The translations under genes were made by a program, and so were the position numbers. The notes under the pieces were generated by a model that did no database searches, had not been told where the DNA came from, and saw only the letters and a program-made list of their open reading frames with translations. Source: Bacteroidales bacterium UBA5429 (GTDB taxonomy: Bacteria > Bacteroidota > Bacteroidia > Bacteroidales > WCHB1-69). Taken from it: a DNA stretch of 64,000 nucleotides. Positions 35,826 through 44,756 of the stretch are shown here, piece after piece. The stretch's first letter is position 1; each line of letters opens with the position of its first letter. The DNA lies in the NCBI GenBank assembly GCA_002427605.1, contig DIRT01000018.1, positions 1 to 64,000 of the forward strand, read 5' to 3'.

Positions 35826-37586
35826 TTATTTTTTAATTATTCTTCCGTATCTTCTTCTTCGGATCAATATGAGTACTACTCCCATTACCAAAATCATAAC
35901 GAGAGGAATAATGATATTGATTACCGCATAAAAGGTACCGTTTTCTCTTATTTTTTGTGGATCCAATGTTCCAATTTTAAAACTTTTTGAACGCACTTGA
36001 AGGAGATCATCATCAGCACAGAGATAGTTGACACAGTTTAAAATAAAGTCAGTATTGTCGTACAGGGTTCGCGTATAAATATCATACCCGGCAGGGTAAG
36101 GTTGGTTGGACTTGGAGTCGAAATAGTTGCGAATCACATCTCCATCCGCAACGAAGATTTGTCTGGTATGAGGACTCTGATCTTTGAATCCCAATTCTTT
36201 AATCGTATCAAACTCAACAGGAAGAATACCACTATAAGCAGAGTTAAACTCCCCTTCTACCAATACTGCCAAGGGTAGATATTTAAAGGCATACTCTTCC
36301 ATAATCGGTTTGGATTTGACTACTCCCAATGAAACGATAGCCGGTGTGGGCACCATTTTTGTGCGTTCGGATGTAGTTACTAAAACAGTCTTTCTGAGAT
36401 CTCCCGAAGAACCTATAAAATCAACAGTACCGGTGAAATCCATCTTTAGATTCTTGAGTTTTCTGGTAATCGGATGCGAGGAAAAGTTCACAGCATTAAC
36501 GATATAGGGGAAAGCCCAAAATTTGAATTGTGGTTGATCGCCGATATATCCTGAGGGGATAGGTACGGAGAGACAGGTTAAATCTTGTATCAGATTAGGA
36601 TTGATACGGACTCCATATTTAAAAAAGAGCGTATTCAGTCCCAAAGGGCGTTCCACTGCGAAGAACTCGGGAGCAGTCTGTAAGCTGTCTATGGAAGCGT
36701 TGGAAGCATCGATGAGCCACAAAACTTTCCCCCCCCTCATGATATGTTGGTCAATCAAATACTTATTGATATCATCAAAGGGTTCTGTGGGTTGTGCAAC
36801 AATCAAAACATCATATTTATTACCCAAGTCTTTAATGGTTTGTTTTACAGAATCTTCAATAGCAATACTCCTCAAAGTGTTGATTCTACCATCTAAGGTA
36901 ACCCGTTCTACACTATAAAAGCGCTTTAGCTGGTACATCATCCAGGAGGTACTCATAAAGTCCAGCTCACCATGTCCATCCGTAAAGGCAATTTTGGCAG
37001 TTCTGGGTGCTACCAATTGACGGATTGTAGCCACTAAATTATACTCCAGCTCCTGAACTGAATAGTCGAGCCAACTGCTGCTGTTGTTGGGATCGGAAAC
37101 CACCAAAGTAGCGGGTGCTTCCTTAACTTTGTACGAAATCATGGCTCCCGGTACTACGTAGTGCGTAGAGAAGCCTGTAGCATCCTGTTTACTGATGGGA
37201 ATCGGATGCAATCCTTTTTTATAAAATTCACCGAAGATCGCTTTGCTCTCATCAGCAGATTTACCGGCAATAGGATCTACAAATTCAAAATAGATATTTT
37301 TGGAATAGCGACGAAACTCTTGAAGAATGTCCTCTGTTTTCTTTGCAAATAGTTCATAATCAGCAGGTTGATTTTTTCCTTTTAGATACACCTTGATATA
37401 TATCTTTTCATCCAGTGATTTGAGTAGTTCAATCGTGGTTTTGGAAAGTGAATTACGCTTGTCTTGAGTAAGGTCAATTCTAAAAAATAGGTACGAGAAA
37501 ACGATATTCAAGGTAACCAAAATGACTATCGCTACGAGCAAACTCGTTAAGGCCGTTTTTTTATATTTTTTGCTATTATTCATCAT
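35826..37586 (-). CDS. gldG: GldG, substrate-binding-like subunit of the gliding ABC transporter
   Basis: 586 residues with membrane helices near both ends (about 10-35 and 555-578). Between lies the large GldG periplasmic region (ABC-type uncharacterised transporter domain), with TAKIAFTDGHGELDF and the C-terminal RSFKIGTLDPQKIRENGTF. GldF and GldG form an ABC complex linked to gliding in Flavobacterium. The coding strand holds eight consecutive G (36729-36736) in the codons of MRGGKV; the frame is intact at this length, so a slip would truncate the protein. Confidence 0.9.
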   Translation of the reverse strand: MMNNSKKYKKTALTSLLVAIVILVTLNIVFSYLFFRIDLTQDKRNSLSKTTIELLKSLDEKIYIKVYLKGKNQPADYELFAKKTEDILQEFRRYSKNIYFEFVDPIAGKSADESKAIFGEFYKKGLHPIPISKQDATGFSTHYVVPGAMISYKVKEAPATLVVSDPNNSSSWLDYSVQELEYNLVATIRQLVAPRTAKIAFTDGHGELDFMSTSWMMYQLKRFYSVERVTLDGRINTLRSIAIEDSVKQTIKDLGNKYDVLIVAQPTEPFDDINKYLIDQHIMRGGKVLWLIDASNASIDSLQTAPEFFAVERPLGLNTLFFKYGVRINPNLIQDLTCLSVPIPSGYIGDQPQFKFWAFPYIVNAVNFSSHPITRKLKNLKMDFTGTVDFIGSSGDLRKTVLVTTSERTKMVPTPAIVSLGVVKSKPIMEEYAFKYLPLAVLVEGEFNSAYSGILPVEFDTIKELGFKDQSPHTRQIFVADGDVIRNYFDSKSNQPYPAGYDIYTRTLYDNTDFILNCVNYLCADDDLLQVRSKSFKIGTLDPQKIRENGTFYAVINIIIPLVMILVMGVVLILIRRRRYGRIIKK

Positions 37587-37602
37587 TACTAAAGTTAACA
37601 GA

Positions 37603-38334
37603 TTACCATTTTCTACTGATCAAAACAATACGTGTAGCAATTAAAAAGAGGAAAATCATACTAAAAAAGTAGAGGAGATCCCGCGAATCAATCACCCCTT
37701 TACTAATCGAAGCGTAATGGTGGTCGATTCCTATGGTTTTAATCAAATATCCTACAGAGCCCAAAGCTTCAAAAGAGTAAATAAACTCGAATCCAAAATA
37801 GAAAATAAAACAGAGTGGTGCAGCCACAATAAAGGCGATAATTTGGTTGGTAGTCAGCGCCGAAGCAAAAATCCCGATACTGATAAAAGTAGATCCCAGC
37901 AAAACCAATCCTAAATAGGAACCCCATGTACTACCCATATCAATATTGCCCGGAGGCGAGCCTAAATTGTACACTGTAATGATGTAGATTAACGTAGGTA
38001 ACAGCGCAATAATGAGCAGGACAACGCTGGCAAAAAACTTAGCCAGGATAATCTGAGTGTCCGATAACGGCTTGGTCAACAGCAATTCAATGGTACCACT
38101 TCGTCTCTCTTCCGCAAAAGAACGCATGGTAATAGCAGGTACCAGAAACAGAAAGAGGAATTTGGAGATATTGAAAAGACCTTGCAAATCAGCATAGCCG
38201 GAGTAAAGAACGTTGTTAATATTGGGGAAAACCCACAGAAAAAGAGCTGCAATAATCAGGAAAACACCGATAAAAATATAACCCAAAATCGAGCTCAGAT
38301 AAGATTTCAATTCCTTCAAGAAAAGCGTGTACAT
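37603..38334 (-). CDS. gldF: GldF, ABC-2 type permease
   Basis: 243 residues with about six membrane helices. MYTLFLKELKSYLSS at the start and the ABC-2 signature FAEERRSGTIELLLTKPLSDTQIILAKF are typical of GldF. It is the first gene of gldF-gldG-nfo; gldG begins 16 bp later. The ATPase partner (GldA) is not in the window. Confidence 0.92.
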   Translation of the reverse strand: MYTLFLKELKSYLSSILGYIFIGVFLIIAALFLWVFPNINNVLYSGYADLQGLFNISKFLFLFLVPAITMRSFAEERRSGTIELLLTKPLSDTQIILAKFFASVVLLIIALLPTLIYIITVYNLGSPPGNIDMGSTWGSYLGLVLLGSTFISIGIFASALTTNQIIAFIVAAPLCFIFYFGFEFIYSFEALGSVGYLIKTIGIDHHYASISKGVIDSRDLLYFFSMIFLFLIATRIVLISRKW

Positions 38335-38353
38335 AGTTTATGCATTTAACCTG

Positions 38354-38398
38354 CAAAGATACAATGAAATTTCGGATTTCGGATTTCGGATTTCGGAA
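38354..38398 (-). promoter_or_regulatory. gldF promoter with a GAAATCC heptad tract upstream
   Basis: Minus-strand TATCTTTG at 38354-38361; the transcript would start about 12 nt before the gldF ATG. Four TTTCGGA units (complement GAAATCC-type) at 38369-38397 occupy the place of the -33 element, so this heptad tract may affect transcription. Confidence 0.6.
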
Positions 38399-38475
38399 TT
38401 TGAATACTGAGCAATTTTATAATATAATTTACTGATATAGAATTCTATATATTTTATTATCAACCAGATATAAAA

Positions 38476-38494
38476 CTGCGACAACTTGTCGCAG
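38476..38494. other. perfect hairpin between divergent gldF and GH95
   Basis: CTGCGACAA and TTGTCGCAG separated by one C, followed by CTTTTC. It may be a weak terminator or a REP-like palindrome. The rest of 38399-38580 is AT-rich DNA without a gene. Confidence 0.45.
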
Positions 38495-38583
38495 CTTTTC
38501 TATAGTTTTTAAAAATCCAGCAAAAATTCCATAAAACTAATCTTATAATCCTATCAATCCAATAAATCCTAATCTAAATAGTG

Positions 38584-38591
38584 TATATTTG
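38584..38591 (+). promoter_or_regulatory. promoter -7 box of the GH95 gene
   Basis: TATATTTG, with ATG 38608 about 17 bp downstream; this makes the in-frame codon at 38581 an unlikely start. Confidence 0.55.
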
Positions 38592-38607
38592 CACTCTATT
38601 TTTCTTC

Positions 38608-39378
38608 ATGATGAGACGTTTACTATTGATATTTTGTATTCCTCTATTTCTTTTTTCCTGCAGTACGGTGAAAAGAGACTCGCAACAGGTTTTGCAGTTG
38701 TACTACGACAAGCCGGCGAATCGTTGGGAGGAAACGCTTCCTTTGGGAAATGGAAGAATAGGAATGATGATAGATGGAGGAATTGAGCAGGAGGAGATCG
38801 TTTTAAACGACATCACAATGTGGTCGGGGAGTATTGACCCGGAAACGATCAATCCCGATGCCCGGGAGCAGCTTCCTGTGATTCGTCAGCTTTTGCTTGA
38901 AGGGAAGAATGAGCAGGCGCAGGAGTTGGTGTATCGCTATTTCAAATGTGGTGGCAAAGGTTCCCATTTTGGAAATGGTAAAGATGCTCCTTACGGATCT
39001 TTTCAACTGCTTGGAAATCTGAAAGTTAAACATCTTTATCCCGATCAGTCCGAAGTGACGGAGTATCGCCGGACGCTCTCTTTGAACGATGCTGTCGCCA
39101 CTACGCAGTTTCAGAAAGGAAAGGTGACTTACCAACGACACTATTTTGCGTCCCATACGGATGATCTGCTGGTGGCTCACTACACTGCGGATCAGCGGGG
39201 TGCGTTGTCGATGGAGATTGCGTTGGAGCGTCCCGAAAGAGTGCAAATCAGTGTTCATTCGGATGAAATTGTGATGCAGGGGCAACTGAATGACGGTTTT
39301 GATGGCGATCAGGGAGTTCGTTATTTTTTTACTTTGAAAATAAAAAAAAAGGGGGGGGACGCATACCTCTACAGATAG
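38608..39378 (+). pseudogene. GH95 alpha-L-fucosidase, N-terminal fragment
   Basis: Lipoprotein signal (LLLIFCIPLFLFSC) followed by the N-terminal beta-domain of GH95: YDKPANRWEETLPLGNGRIG, VLNDITMWSG and YGSFQLLGNLKV. The frame leaves the family at the tract of nine A and eight G (39342-39358), where KIKKKGG runs into a short false end (DAYLYR). Removing one base from the tract joins it to the next fragment. The gene is richer in GC than its surroundings, suggesting transfer. It may be phase-variable rather than dead. Confidence 0.85.
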
Positions 39379-39382
39379 TTCT

Positions 39383-41032
39383 TTGATTATTAGCCAAGCC
39401 TCTGAGGTTACGATACTGATGTGTACCTCTACGAACATGCTGGAGAAGAACCACATTCAAACCGTTCAAGACAACTTAAGTCATGCTGAAAAGTACAGTT
39501 TCCGGCAGCTGAAAAAGCGTCACATGAAAGTTTATCGCGAAAAGTTTGATCGGGTGGAACTGGATTTAGGTCCGCAAAATTTGGATATTCCCACAGATCA
39601 ACGGCTGCTCCAATTTCAGTCGGATGAAGATCCTGCTTTGGTAGCACTCTATTTTCAGTATGGTCGCTACTTGATGATCAGCGGGACGCGAGAAAACAGC
39701 TTACCGTTGAATCTGCAAGGACTTTGGACAAATCAGGTGCAGACGCCCTGGAATGGAGACTACCATTTGAATATCAACGTTCAGATGAACTATTGGCTGG
39801 CTGAGGTGGGGAATCTGGCGGAACTTCACCTTCCTTTGGTCAGATTGACTGAGTCGTTGCAATCGTCAGGGGAGAGGACGGCAAAAGGGTTTTATCAGGC
39901 AGAGGGTTGGGTGGCTCACATGATGACCAATCCGTGGCATTTTACCGCTCCGGGAGAGCATGCTTCCTGGGGAGCAACCAATACCGGTGGAGCCTGGCTC
40001 TGTGCACACCTTTGGGAGCATTATCAGTACGGATTGGATACGGCTTATTTACGATCTGTTTACCCGATTATTCGGGGTGCGGCTCAATTTTTCCTATCCG
40101 CTATGATTGAGGAACCCCGCCATAATTATTGGGTTACAGCGCCCTCTTCTTCTCCGGAGAATGGCTTTAAAATACCCGGTTCGGATCAGACAATCTACGT
40201 CTGTCTTGGTCCTACTATGGATGCACAGATTATCCGCGAGCTCTTCACTAATCTCCTTTCGGCGGCGCAGATATTGGGTAGCAGCGATGAGGTAACGGAA
40301 GCGGTTGAACAGGCGCTATTCCGCCTCCCCCAAAATAATATTAGTCCAAAAGGATATTTAATGGAATGGCTGGAAGATTATGAGGAAGTGGATATCCAAC
40401 ACCGGCACGTGTCTCATTTGTATGGATTGTACCCATCCAATCAGATTTCTCCGGACTTTACGCCGGAATGGGCTCAGGCGGCGAAAGTAACGCTCAATCG
40501 GCGAGGTGACGAGGGTACCGGATGGTCAAGAGCGTGGAAAATCAATTTTTGGGCAAGATTGAAGGATGGAAACCGGGCGTACAGCTTGTTGAAAAAACTA
40601 CTGGAACCTGCCTGGAATCCGGAAAATAAAGAGGAGCAGCGGGCAGGAACTTATCCGAACCTCTTTTGTGCGCATCCTCCTTTTCAGATTGATGGCAATT
40701 TTGGAGGGAGTGCAGGGATTGCCGAAATGCTGATCCAGAGTCAGCACGGGTTTATTGAGTTGCTTCCCGCACTGCCCGATCGATGGGAGAAGGGTAGTCT
40801 CAAAGGAGTTTGCGTTCGGGGAGCCGGAGAGGTGGATCTTATTTGGGAAAATCATCAGGTTCAGGAGGTTACGCTCAGAGCCAAAGCAGATCATCAATAT
40901 CGGATCAAAATACCCGACTATGTTAAAACCGTGAAATGGGATCGCAATAAAGTGGATAGAGCAGATACTCCTTTTGTGGAAATTAACTTGAAGAAGGGGG
41001 AAGAAGTTACATTGCAATTGATTCCTTTCTAA
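39383..41032 (+). pseudogene. GH95 alpha-L-fucosidase, catalytic C-terminal fragment
   Basis: Continues the preceding fragment in another frame, without its own plausible start (first codons read SLIISQASEVTILMCTSTN, the end of the beta-domain). It holds the (alpha/alpha)6 catalytic domain with GH95 hallmarks: WNGDYHLNINVQMNYW (paired Asn), PSSSPENGF and GDEGTGWSRAWKI, so all expected catalytic regions are intact. With the tract one base shorter the joined protein would have about 807 residues, near the GH95 norm. Expected substrate: terminal alpha-1,2-fucose or similar on glycans. Confidence 0.85.
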
Positions 41033-41048
41033 ATCATTTATTTTATCG

Positions 41049-41056
41049 TATCTTTG
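41049..41056 (+). promoter_or_regulatory. promoter -7 box of the 20-residue-repeat gene
   Basis: TATCTTTG. The ATG at 41059 would lie at or before the transcript start, so ATG 41080 is chosen. Confidence 0.6.
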
Positions 41057-41079
41057 CCATGAAAAATAGTTTCAGCATG

Positions 41080-41562
41080 AAAAAATGGATCATTATTCCT
41101 TTGCTTTTTATAGTTTTCTGTTCATTTCATATACAGCACGGTATGGTTAAAGTGTATCATAAAGATTCCCGCTACTCCTCCGATCAGATTTGCAACCTTC
41201 GGGACGGAAAAGTGTACAAAAAAAGTTCCTCATACTCTTCCGATATTGTTTGTCGGATCGAGGGCAATAAGATTTATAAAAACAACTCGACATACAGCAC
41301 CGATATCATCTATACCATAAAAGAAAACAAGGTTTATAGGGGCAACTCCACCTATTCCAGTGACCAGGTTTACACAATCAAGGATGGCAAGGTGTACAAG
41401 GGAAACTCCACTTACAGCAGCGATCTTCTTTACACCATCAAGGACAACAAAGTGTACAAAGGCAACTCAACCTACAGCAGTGATTTGTATTTCAGCTACG
41501 ATAACTACGTCACCATTGAAGAGTTTGTTGCTATTTTACATGTGGTGAGATATACTTTTTAG
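41080..41562 (+). CDS. exported 20-residue tandem-repeat protein
   Basis: 160 residues from ATG 41080 with a signal peptide (MKKWIIIPLLFIVFCSFHIQ). The mature protein is almost entirely five full and one partial 20-residue repeats; a typical unit is VYKGNSTYSSDLLYTIKDNK. The first units are diverged (VYHKDSRYSSDQICNLRDGK) and the later ones nearly identical, which suggests expansion at the 3' end. Alternating polar and aromatic residues point to a beta-solenoid or stacked beta-hairpins. Function unknown; perhaps a surface or adhesive protein. Confidence 0.75.
   Translation, partial: KKWIIIPLLFIVFCSFHIQHGMVKVYHKDSRYSSDQICNLRDGKVYKKSSSYSSDIVCRIEGNKIYKNNSTYSTDIIYTIKENKVYRGNSTYSSDQVYTIKDGKVYKGNSTYSSDLLYTIKDNKVYKGNSTYSSDLYFSYDNYVTIEEFVAILHVVRYTF
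41152..41511 (+). repeat. 60-bp coding tandem repeat, six units
   Basis: Six 60-bp units encode the 20-residue repeat. The central and 3' units share AAGGGCAACTCCAC-type stretches, so copy number can change by recombination without loss of frame. Confidence 0.8.
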
Positions 41563-41762
41563 ATTTTGGATAATTCGGTATACTTTTGTTTCAAATAATC
41601 ATATTCCGATTGATAGCGTTTCAATCTGTCGAGGTCTTTTTGGGTGGGAGCAGATAGGCGTGTTAAGTCCATATTGTTCTGCAGATCATACAATTTTACG
41701 GTTGTTGCCAGCAACTGTTCTCCTATGGCAGCGGCACTTATAAACACATTGTAGTTTGTCAT
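41559..41762 (-). CDS. small helical hypothetical protein
   Basis: 67 residues: MTNYNVFISAAAIGEQLLAT, then a charged helical C-terminus (LDRLKRYQSEYDYLKQKYTEL). It starts 24 bp downstream of the PrsW-like gene on the same strand and overlaps the convergent repeat gene by 4 bp. No family is recognised. The reading frame and position in an apparent operon support a real gene, but the evidence is limited. Confidence 0.5.
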   Translation of the reverse strand: MTNYNVFISAAAIGEQLLATTVKLYDLQNNMDLTRLSAPTQKDLDRLKRYQSEYDYLKQKYTELSKI

Positions 41763-41786
41763 AAATTGATCGGAATATTCTTTATT

Positions 41787-42500
41787 TTAATAATTTATTG
41801 TCTCTTTTTTTCTTATATCTCTTGCATAATGACGCTTAATGCTTTTGATACCCATTTTCCACATAAAAATATCGAAAGCGATAAAAGCAACAAATATTAA
41901 TGACATCATCAATTCACTTTCAACATGAGCATTATACATCAATAAAAAATTGAATGTTCCATGGAAAAGAAAAGGAACAAAGAAGCTTAAGAATAAATAT
42001 ATTTGTCTCTTATAATCATTTGAAAATTTCGCCAAGGCATAAAAATATCCCATCATAATCCCAAATAATCCGTGACCGGGAACAGATAAGAGCCCCCTAA
42101 AAATAGAAACAACAAAACCATGCTCCGATACGTACATAATATTTTCGACCATGGCAAAACCCAATGATACAAATACGGCATAAACTATACCATCATAACT
42201 TTGATTGAATGCTTTATTTCTCCATGTTACTTTTTTAAGAAAAAAGAATTTTGTACCCTCTTCCACCAGGGCAGCCACAATAAAAGCACGATATAAAGAG
42301 TGCAACAAGGGAGAATTGATTGAGTTACTATACGAATTCAAGAGAAGCTCAATCAAAAAAACAGGTATAATACTAAGGGCACCAAATAAAAAGCATTTAG
42401 CTAAAAGTTTTTTCGGCTCTTTTTCAGAATCTTTTCTGTAAATAAAGGATAAGAAAACTATTACAGGTAAGATGGCTGAAATGATAAGTGAGATATTCAT
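41787..42500 (-). CDS. PrsW-family intramembrane metalloprotease
   Basis: 237 residues with about seven membrane helices. The PrsW motifs are present: EEGTKFF in helix 3-4, GFAMVENIMY, HGLFGIMMGYF and HGTFNFLL; Glu and His residues in them form the proposed zinc site. Bacillus PrsW cleaves an anti-sigma factor, but the target here is unknown and no anti-sigma gene is adjacent. The 67-residue gene follows. Confidence 0.82.
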   Translation of the reverse strand: MNISLIISAILPVIVFLSFIYRKDSEKEPKKLLAKCFLFGALSIIPVFLIELLLNSYSNSINSPLLHSLYRAFIVAALVEEGTKFFFLKKVTWRNKAFNQSYDGIVYAVFVSLGFAMVENIMYVSEHGFVVSIFRGLLSVPGHGLFGIMMGYFYALAKFSNDYKRQIYLFLSFFVPFLFHGTFNFLLMYNAHVESELMMSLIFVAFIAFDIFMWKMGIKSIKRHYARDIRKKETINY

Positions 42501-42546
42501 ACTGTTATTTTTCTATTTTGTTGATTTAAAAAGTGGTATGTGGTTT

Positions 42547-43719
42547 TTAAAAAATATCGTTATTCCATAACATTTTTAGAAATTCTAACGCCGGGTAAAC
42601 CTCTATATTATTCATTCGGCGGGGGTATTTATCCAATGAAACAACAATAAGCCGACAATCGGGGAACTCTTCAGAAAAAGCTTTTAATCCTTTGGTATGG
42701 TGCGATTGTACTTCATCGGTAGATTTAATTTCGATGGCCACCTCGGCATTTCCGATAATGGCATCCACTTCGTATCCCGATGATGTGCGCCAATAAGAAA
42801 GATTTTGCAACGGTCTGAAATAGCCGATATAGGCGATAATTTCTTGTAAGATAAAATGCTCGAAAGCATGTCCAAACTCAGGCGAACCCGGAATAAGGTT
42901 AGTCCTTTTCAAGAGAAAATTAGCAACACCCACATCGAAATAGTAAAATTTAGGAGATTGAATAACGCGGCGCTTTACATTTCGGGTAAATGCAGGAATG
43001 ACGTAGCCGATTAGCGTTTCTTCCAAAATGGAAAAATACTCTTTCACGGTAGGAGCACTTATGCCACATTCCGAGGCGATGTTATTATAGTTCAAAATTT
43101 CACCATTGCTTAGCGCAGCAACCTCCATAAATCGGGTAAAAGTATTTAAGTTTCGGGTCAGTGCTTCAGCCTTGATTTCCTGTTGAAGATAATCGCCAAC
43201 ATAAGCGTGGAGTCGGTTTGTAGCATTTTCCACTAAATAATGGGGTGGAAGCATTCCGTTATTGCAGGCTTTGATCAGGTCGAATTCGAGAATTTCAGCA
43301 CTTACAAAAGGATAGAGCTGTTTTCTGATAGCTCTGCCACCCAACAGGTTTACGCCGCTGCGACGTAGTTTGCGTGCACTGGAACCACTCAAAATAAAAC
43401 GAAGATGATGGTTGCTTATCAGCCAATGCACTTCGTCAAGCAAAGCAGGGATTTTTTGAATTTCGTCGATAATCACTAATTCATTCTCGGGAAGTAAACT
43501 TAGCTCTTCACGTAAAAGTGCCGGACGACGATTATAACGTGCAAATTCATCAGATTTTAATAAATCGATATAACGAACATCCGGGAATAGCATTTTGAGC
43601 AGTGTACTTTTACCGGTTTGACGAGCACCCCAAAGGAAAACACTCTCATTTTCAGCATCTTGAAAGTGTATTTTCCGTGATAACATATTCAATGATTTCA
43701 TAAATTGATCCATTTTCAT
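42547..43719 (-). CDS. AAA ATPase with DUF4143 domain
   Basis: About 390 residues. AAA-type ATPase with Walker A GARQTGKST and Walker B VIIDEIQKIP at the N-terminus, then a DUF4143 domain with SYWRTSSGYEVDAIIGN and VAIEIKSTDE, a nuclease-like fold signature. Such proteins are common in Bacteroidota and often occur in many copies; their role is unsettled. The -7 box (43724-43731) lies against the coding region, so the true start may be ATG 43719, 43713 or 43701. Direct repeats lie upstream. Confidence 0.82.
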   Translation of the reverse strand: MKMDQFMKSLNMLSRKIHFQDAENESVFLWGARQTGKSTLLKMLFPDVRYIDLLKSDEFARYNRRPALLREELSLLPENELVIIDEIQKIPALLDEVHWLISNHHLRFILSGSSARKLRRSGVNLLGGRAIRKQLYPFVSAEILEFDLIKACNNGMLPPHYLVENATNRLHAYVGDYLQQEIKAEALTRNLNTFTRFMEVAALSNGEILNYNNIASECGISAPTVKEYFSILEETLIGYVIPAFTRNVKRRVIQSPKFYYFDVGVANFLLKRTNLIPGSPEFGHAFEHFILQEIIAYIGYFRPLQNLSYWRTSSGYEVDAIIGNAEVAIEIKSTDEVQSHHTKGLKAFSEEFPDCRLIVVSLDKYPRRMNNIEVYPALEFLKMLWNNDIF

Positions 43720-43723
43720 CGCG

Positions 43724-43818
43724 CAAAGATACAAAATTTTCGTGTAAATCTAAAGTATAACTTTATTTTTACATGTATTTCTAAAGTTTGGCTTTATTTT
43801 TACATGTATTTCTAAAGT
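43724..43818 (-). promoter_or_regulatory. DUF4143 gene promoter with 31-bp-spaced direct repeats
   Basis: TATCTTTG (minus, 43724-43731) lies next to three repeats: a 27-bp unit containing TTTACATGTATTTCTAAAGT at 43761-43787 and, identical, at 43792-43818, plus a degenerate third unit (GTGTAAATCTAAAGTATAA, 43742-43760). The regular spacing suggests a regulator-binding array. Confidence 0.6.
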
Positions 43819-43822
43819 ACTA

Positions 43823-43838
43823 ACAGGTTGCGACCTGT
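43823..43838. other. perfect palindrome between divergent genes
   Basis: ACAGGT, TGCG, ACCTGT. It lies between the DUF4143 gene's repeats and the glycosylase promoter; possible operator or REP-like element. Confidence 0.4.
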
Positions 43839-43859
43839 CACTATTTGGATAAAAACTCA

Positions 43860-43867
43860 TATCTTTG
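43860..43867 (+). promoter_or_regulatory. promoter -7 box of the DNA glycosylase gene
   Basis: TATCTTTG with ATG 43890 about 22 bp downstream; it rules out the earlier in-frame start at 43845. Confidence 0.6.
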
Positions 43868-43889
43868 CAGATTATCAATTTTGTCATTT

Positions 43890-44504
43890 ATGGATTTGCA
43901 GATTTTTCAATATGGGCAGGAAGAGATCGATTTTCTGAAAGCGCGGGATGAGCGGTTAGCTAAGGTCATAGAACGGTACGGAAAGATTGAGCGGCGGGTG
44001 AATCCGGATCTGTTTTCGGCGTTGGTGGATATTATTGTCGGACAGCAGATCTCTACCAAAGCGCACCGTACCATTCGGGGACGATTTTTGACGGAATTTG
44101 GGGCTATTACACCGGAAAGGATGGCACATTCCTCTGTTGAGCAGATCCAAAAAATGGGAATTTCATTCAGAAAAGCGGGAAATATCAAAAAGTTGACAGA
44201 TAAGGTGGTAAACCGGGAGCTTGACCTGGAGCAGTTGCATCACTCGTCGGATGAAGAGGTGTTGAAAGCATTGACCGGTCTGGATGGAATCGGGATCTGG
44301 AGTGCAGAGATGCTGATGCTCTTTTCAATGCAACGTCCCAATATCCTGAGTTACGGAGACTTAGGGATTCATCGCGGATTGCAAAGAATATACGAGGTCC
44401 CCAAGGTGAGCAAGCAAGAGTTTATGCAGTACCATGAACGATACACCCCTTACGCCTCAGTGGCGAGCTTCTACCTGTGGGCTGTAGCGAGCGAACAGTC
44501 TTGA
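43890..44504 (+). CDS. AlkA-like DNA-3-methyladenine glycosylase
   Basis: 204 residues; HhH-GPD base-excision glycosylase. DIIVGQQISTKAHRTI, the helix-hairpin-helix region LTGLDGIGIWSAEMLMLFS and the catalytic Asp in SYGDLGIHRG are visible. It lacks the N-terminal domain of E. coli AlkA, as in many short AlkA homologues. It should remove alkylated bases such as 3-methyladenine. Its stop runs directly into a GAAAGTC heptad tract. Confidence 0.9.
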   Translation: MDLQIFQYGQEEIDFLKARDERLAKVIERYGKIERRVNPDLFSALVDIIVGQQISTKAHRTIRGRFLTEFGAITPERMAHSSVEQIQKMGISFRKAGNIKKLTDKVVNRELDLEQLHHSSDEEVLKALTGLDGIGIWSAEMLMLFSMQRPNILSYGDLGIHRGLQRIYEVPKVSKQEFMQYHERYTPYASVASFYLWAVASEQS

Positions 44505-44526
44505 AAAGTCGAAAGTCGAAAGTAAA
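44504..44526 (+). repeat. short GAAAGTC heptad tract
   Basis: AAGTCGA, AAGTCGA, AAGTAAA immediately after the glycosylase stop codon; same unit as at 13783 and 47893. 44527-44587 holds nothing else. Confidence 0.65.
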
Positions 44527-44587
44527 TTTAGGATTAACAATCTGACACTCAAATTCGCACTATTTCGGATTTTATTTTATTTTTTCT

Positions 44588-44705
44588 TTTGGAAATAAAA
44601 AAAAAGGGGGGCAGACAAGGCTTTCCTTTTTAGTTATTTTATTTCCCCACTCTGGAATGTAAACCTTTTTGAATATGAGTGATCAATTACGAATTACGAA
44701 TTACG
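44588..44705 (+). repeat. R1 composite repeat, copy C, with GAATTAC heptads
   Basis: TTTGGAAATAAAA, GGGGGGCAG (44606-44614), CCTTTTTAGTTATTTT, CCCCACTCTGGAATGT, CCTTTTTGAATATG, then GATCAATTACG and GAATTAC units to 44705. It lies downstream of the MmeI-like gene; copy D lies on its other side in the opposite orientation. Confidence 0.8.
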
Positions 44706-44756
44706 TTTTGAACTGTCATGGAATCAATTCTATATCCTAATTTCTAAATTTACAAT

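Noticed and set aside
38803..39456. 217-codon minus-strand frame
   Set aside because: Antisense shadow of the GH95 gene, which has clear family motifs on the plus strand.
41152..41511. 60-bp repeats as CRISPR or non-coding satellite
   Set aside because: The repeats keep one open frame behind a signal peptide and change mainly at silent or conservative positions.
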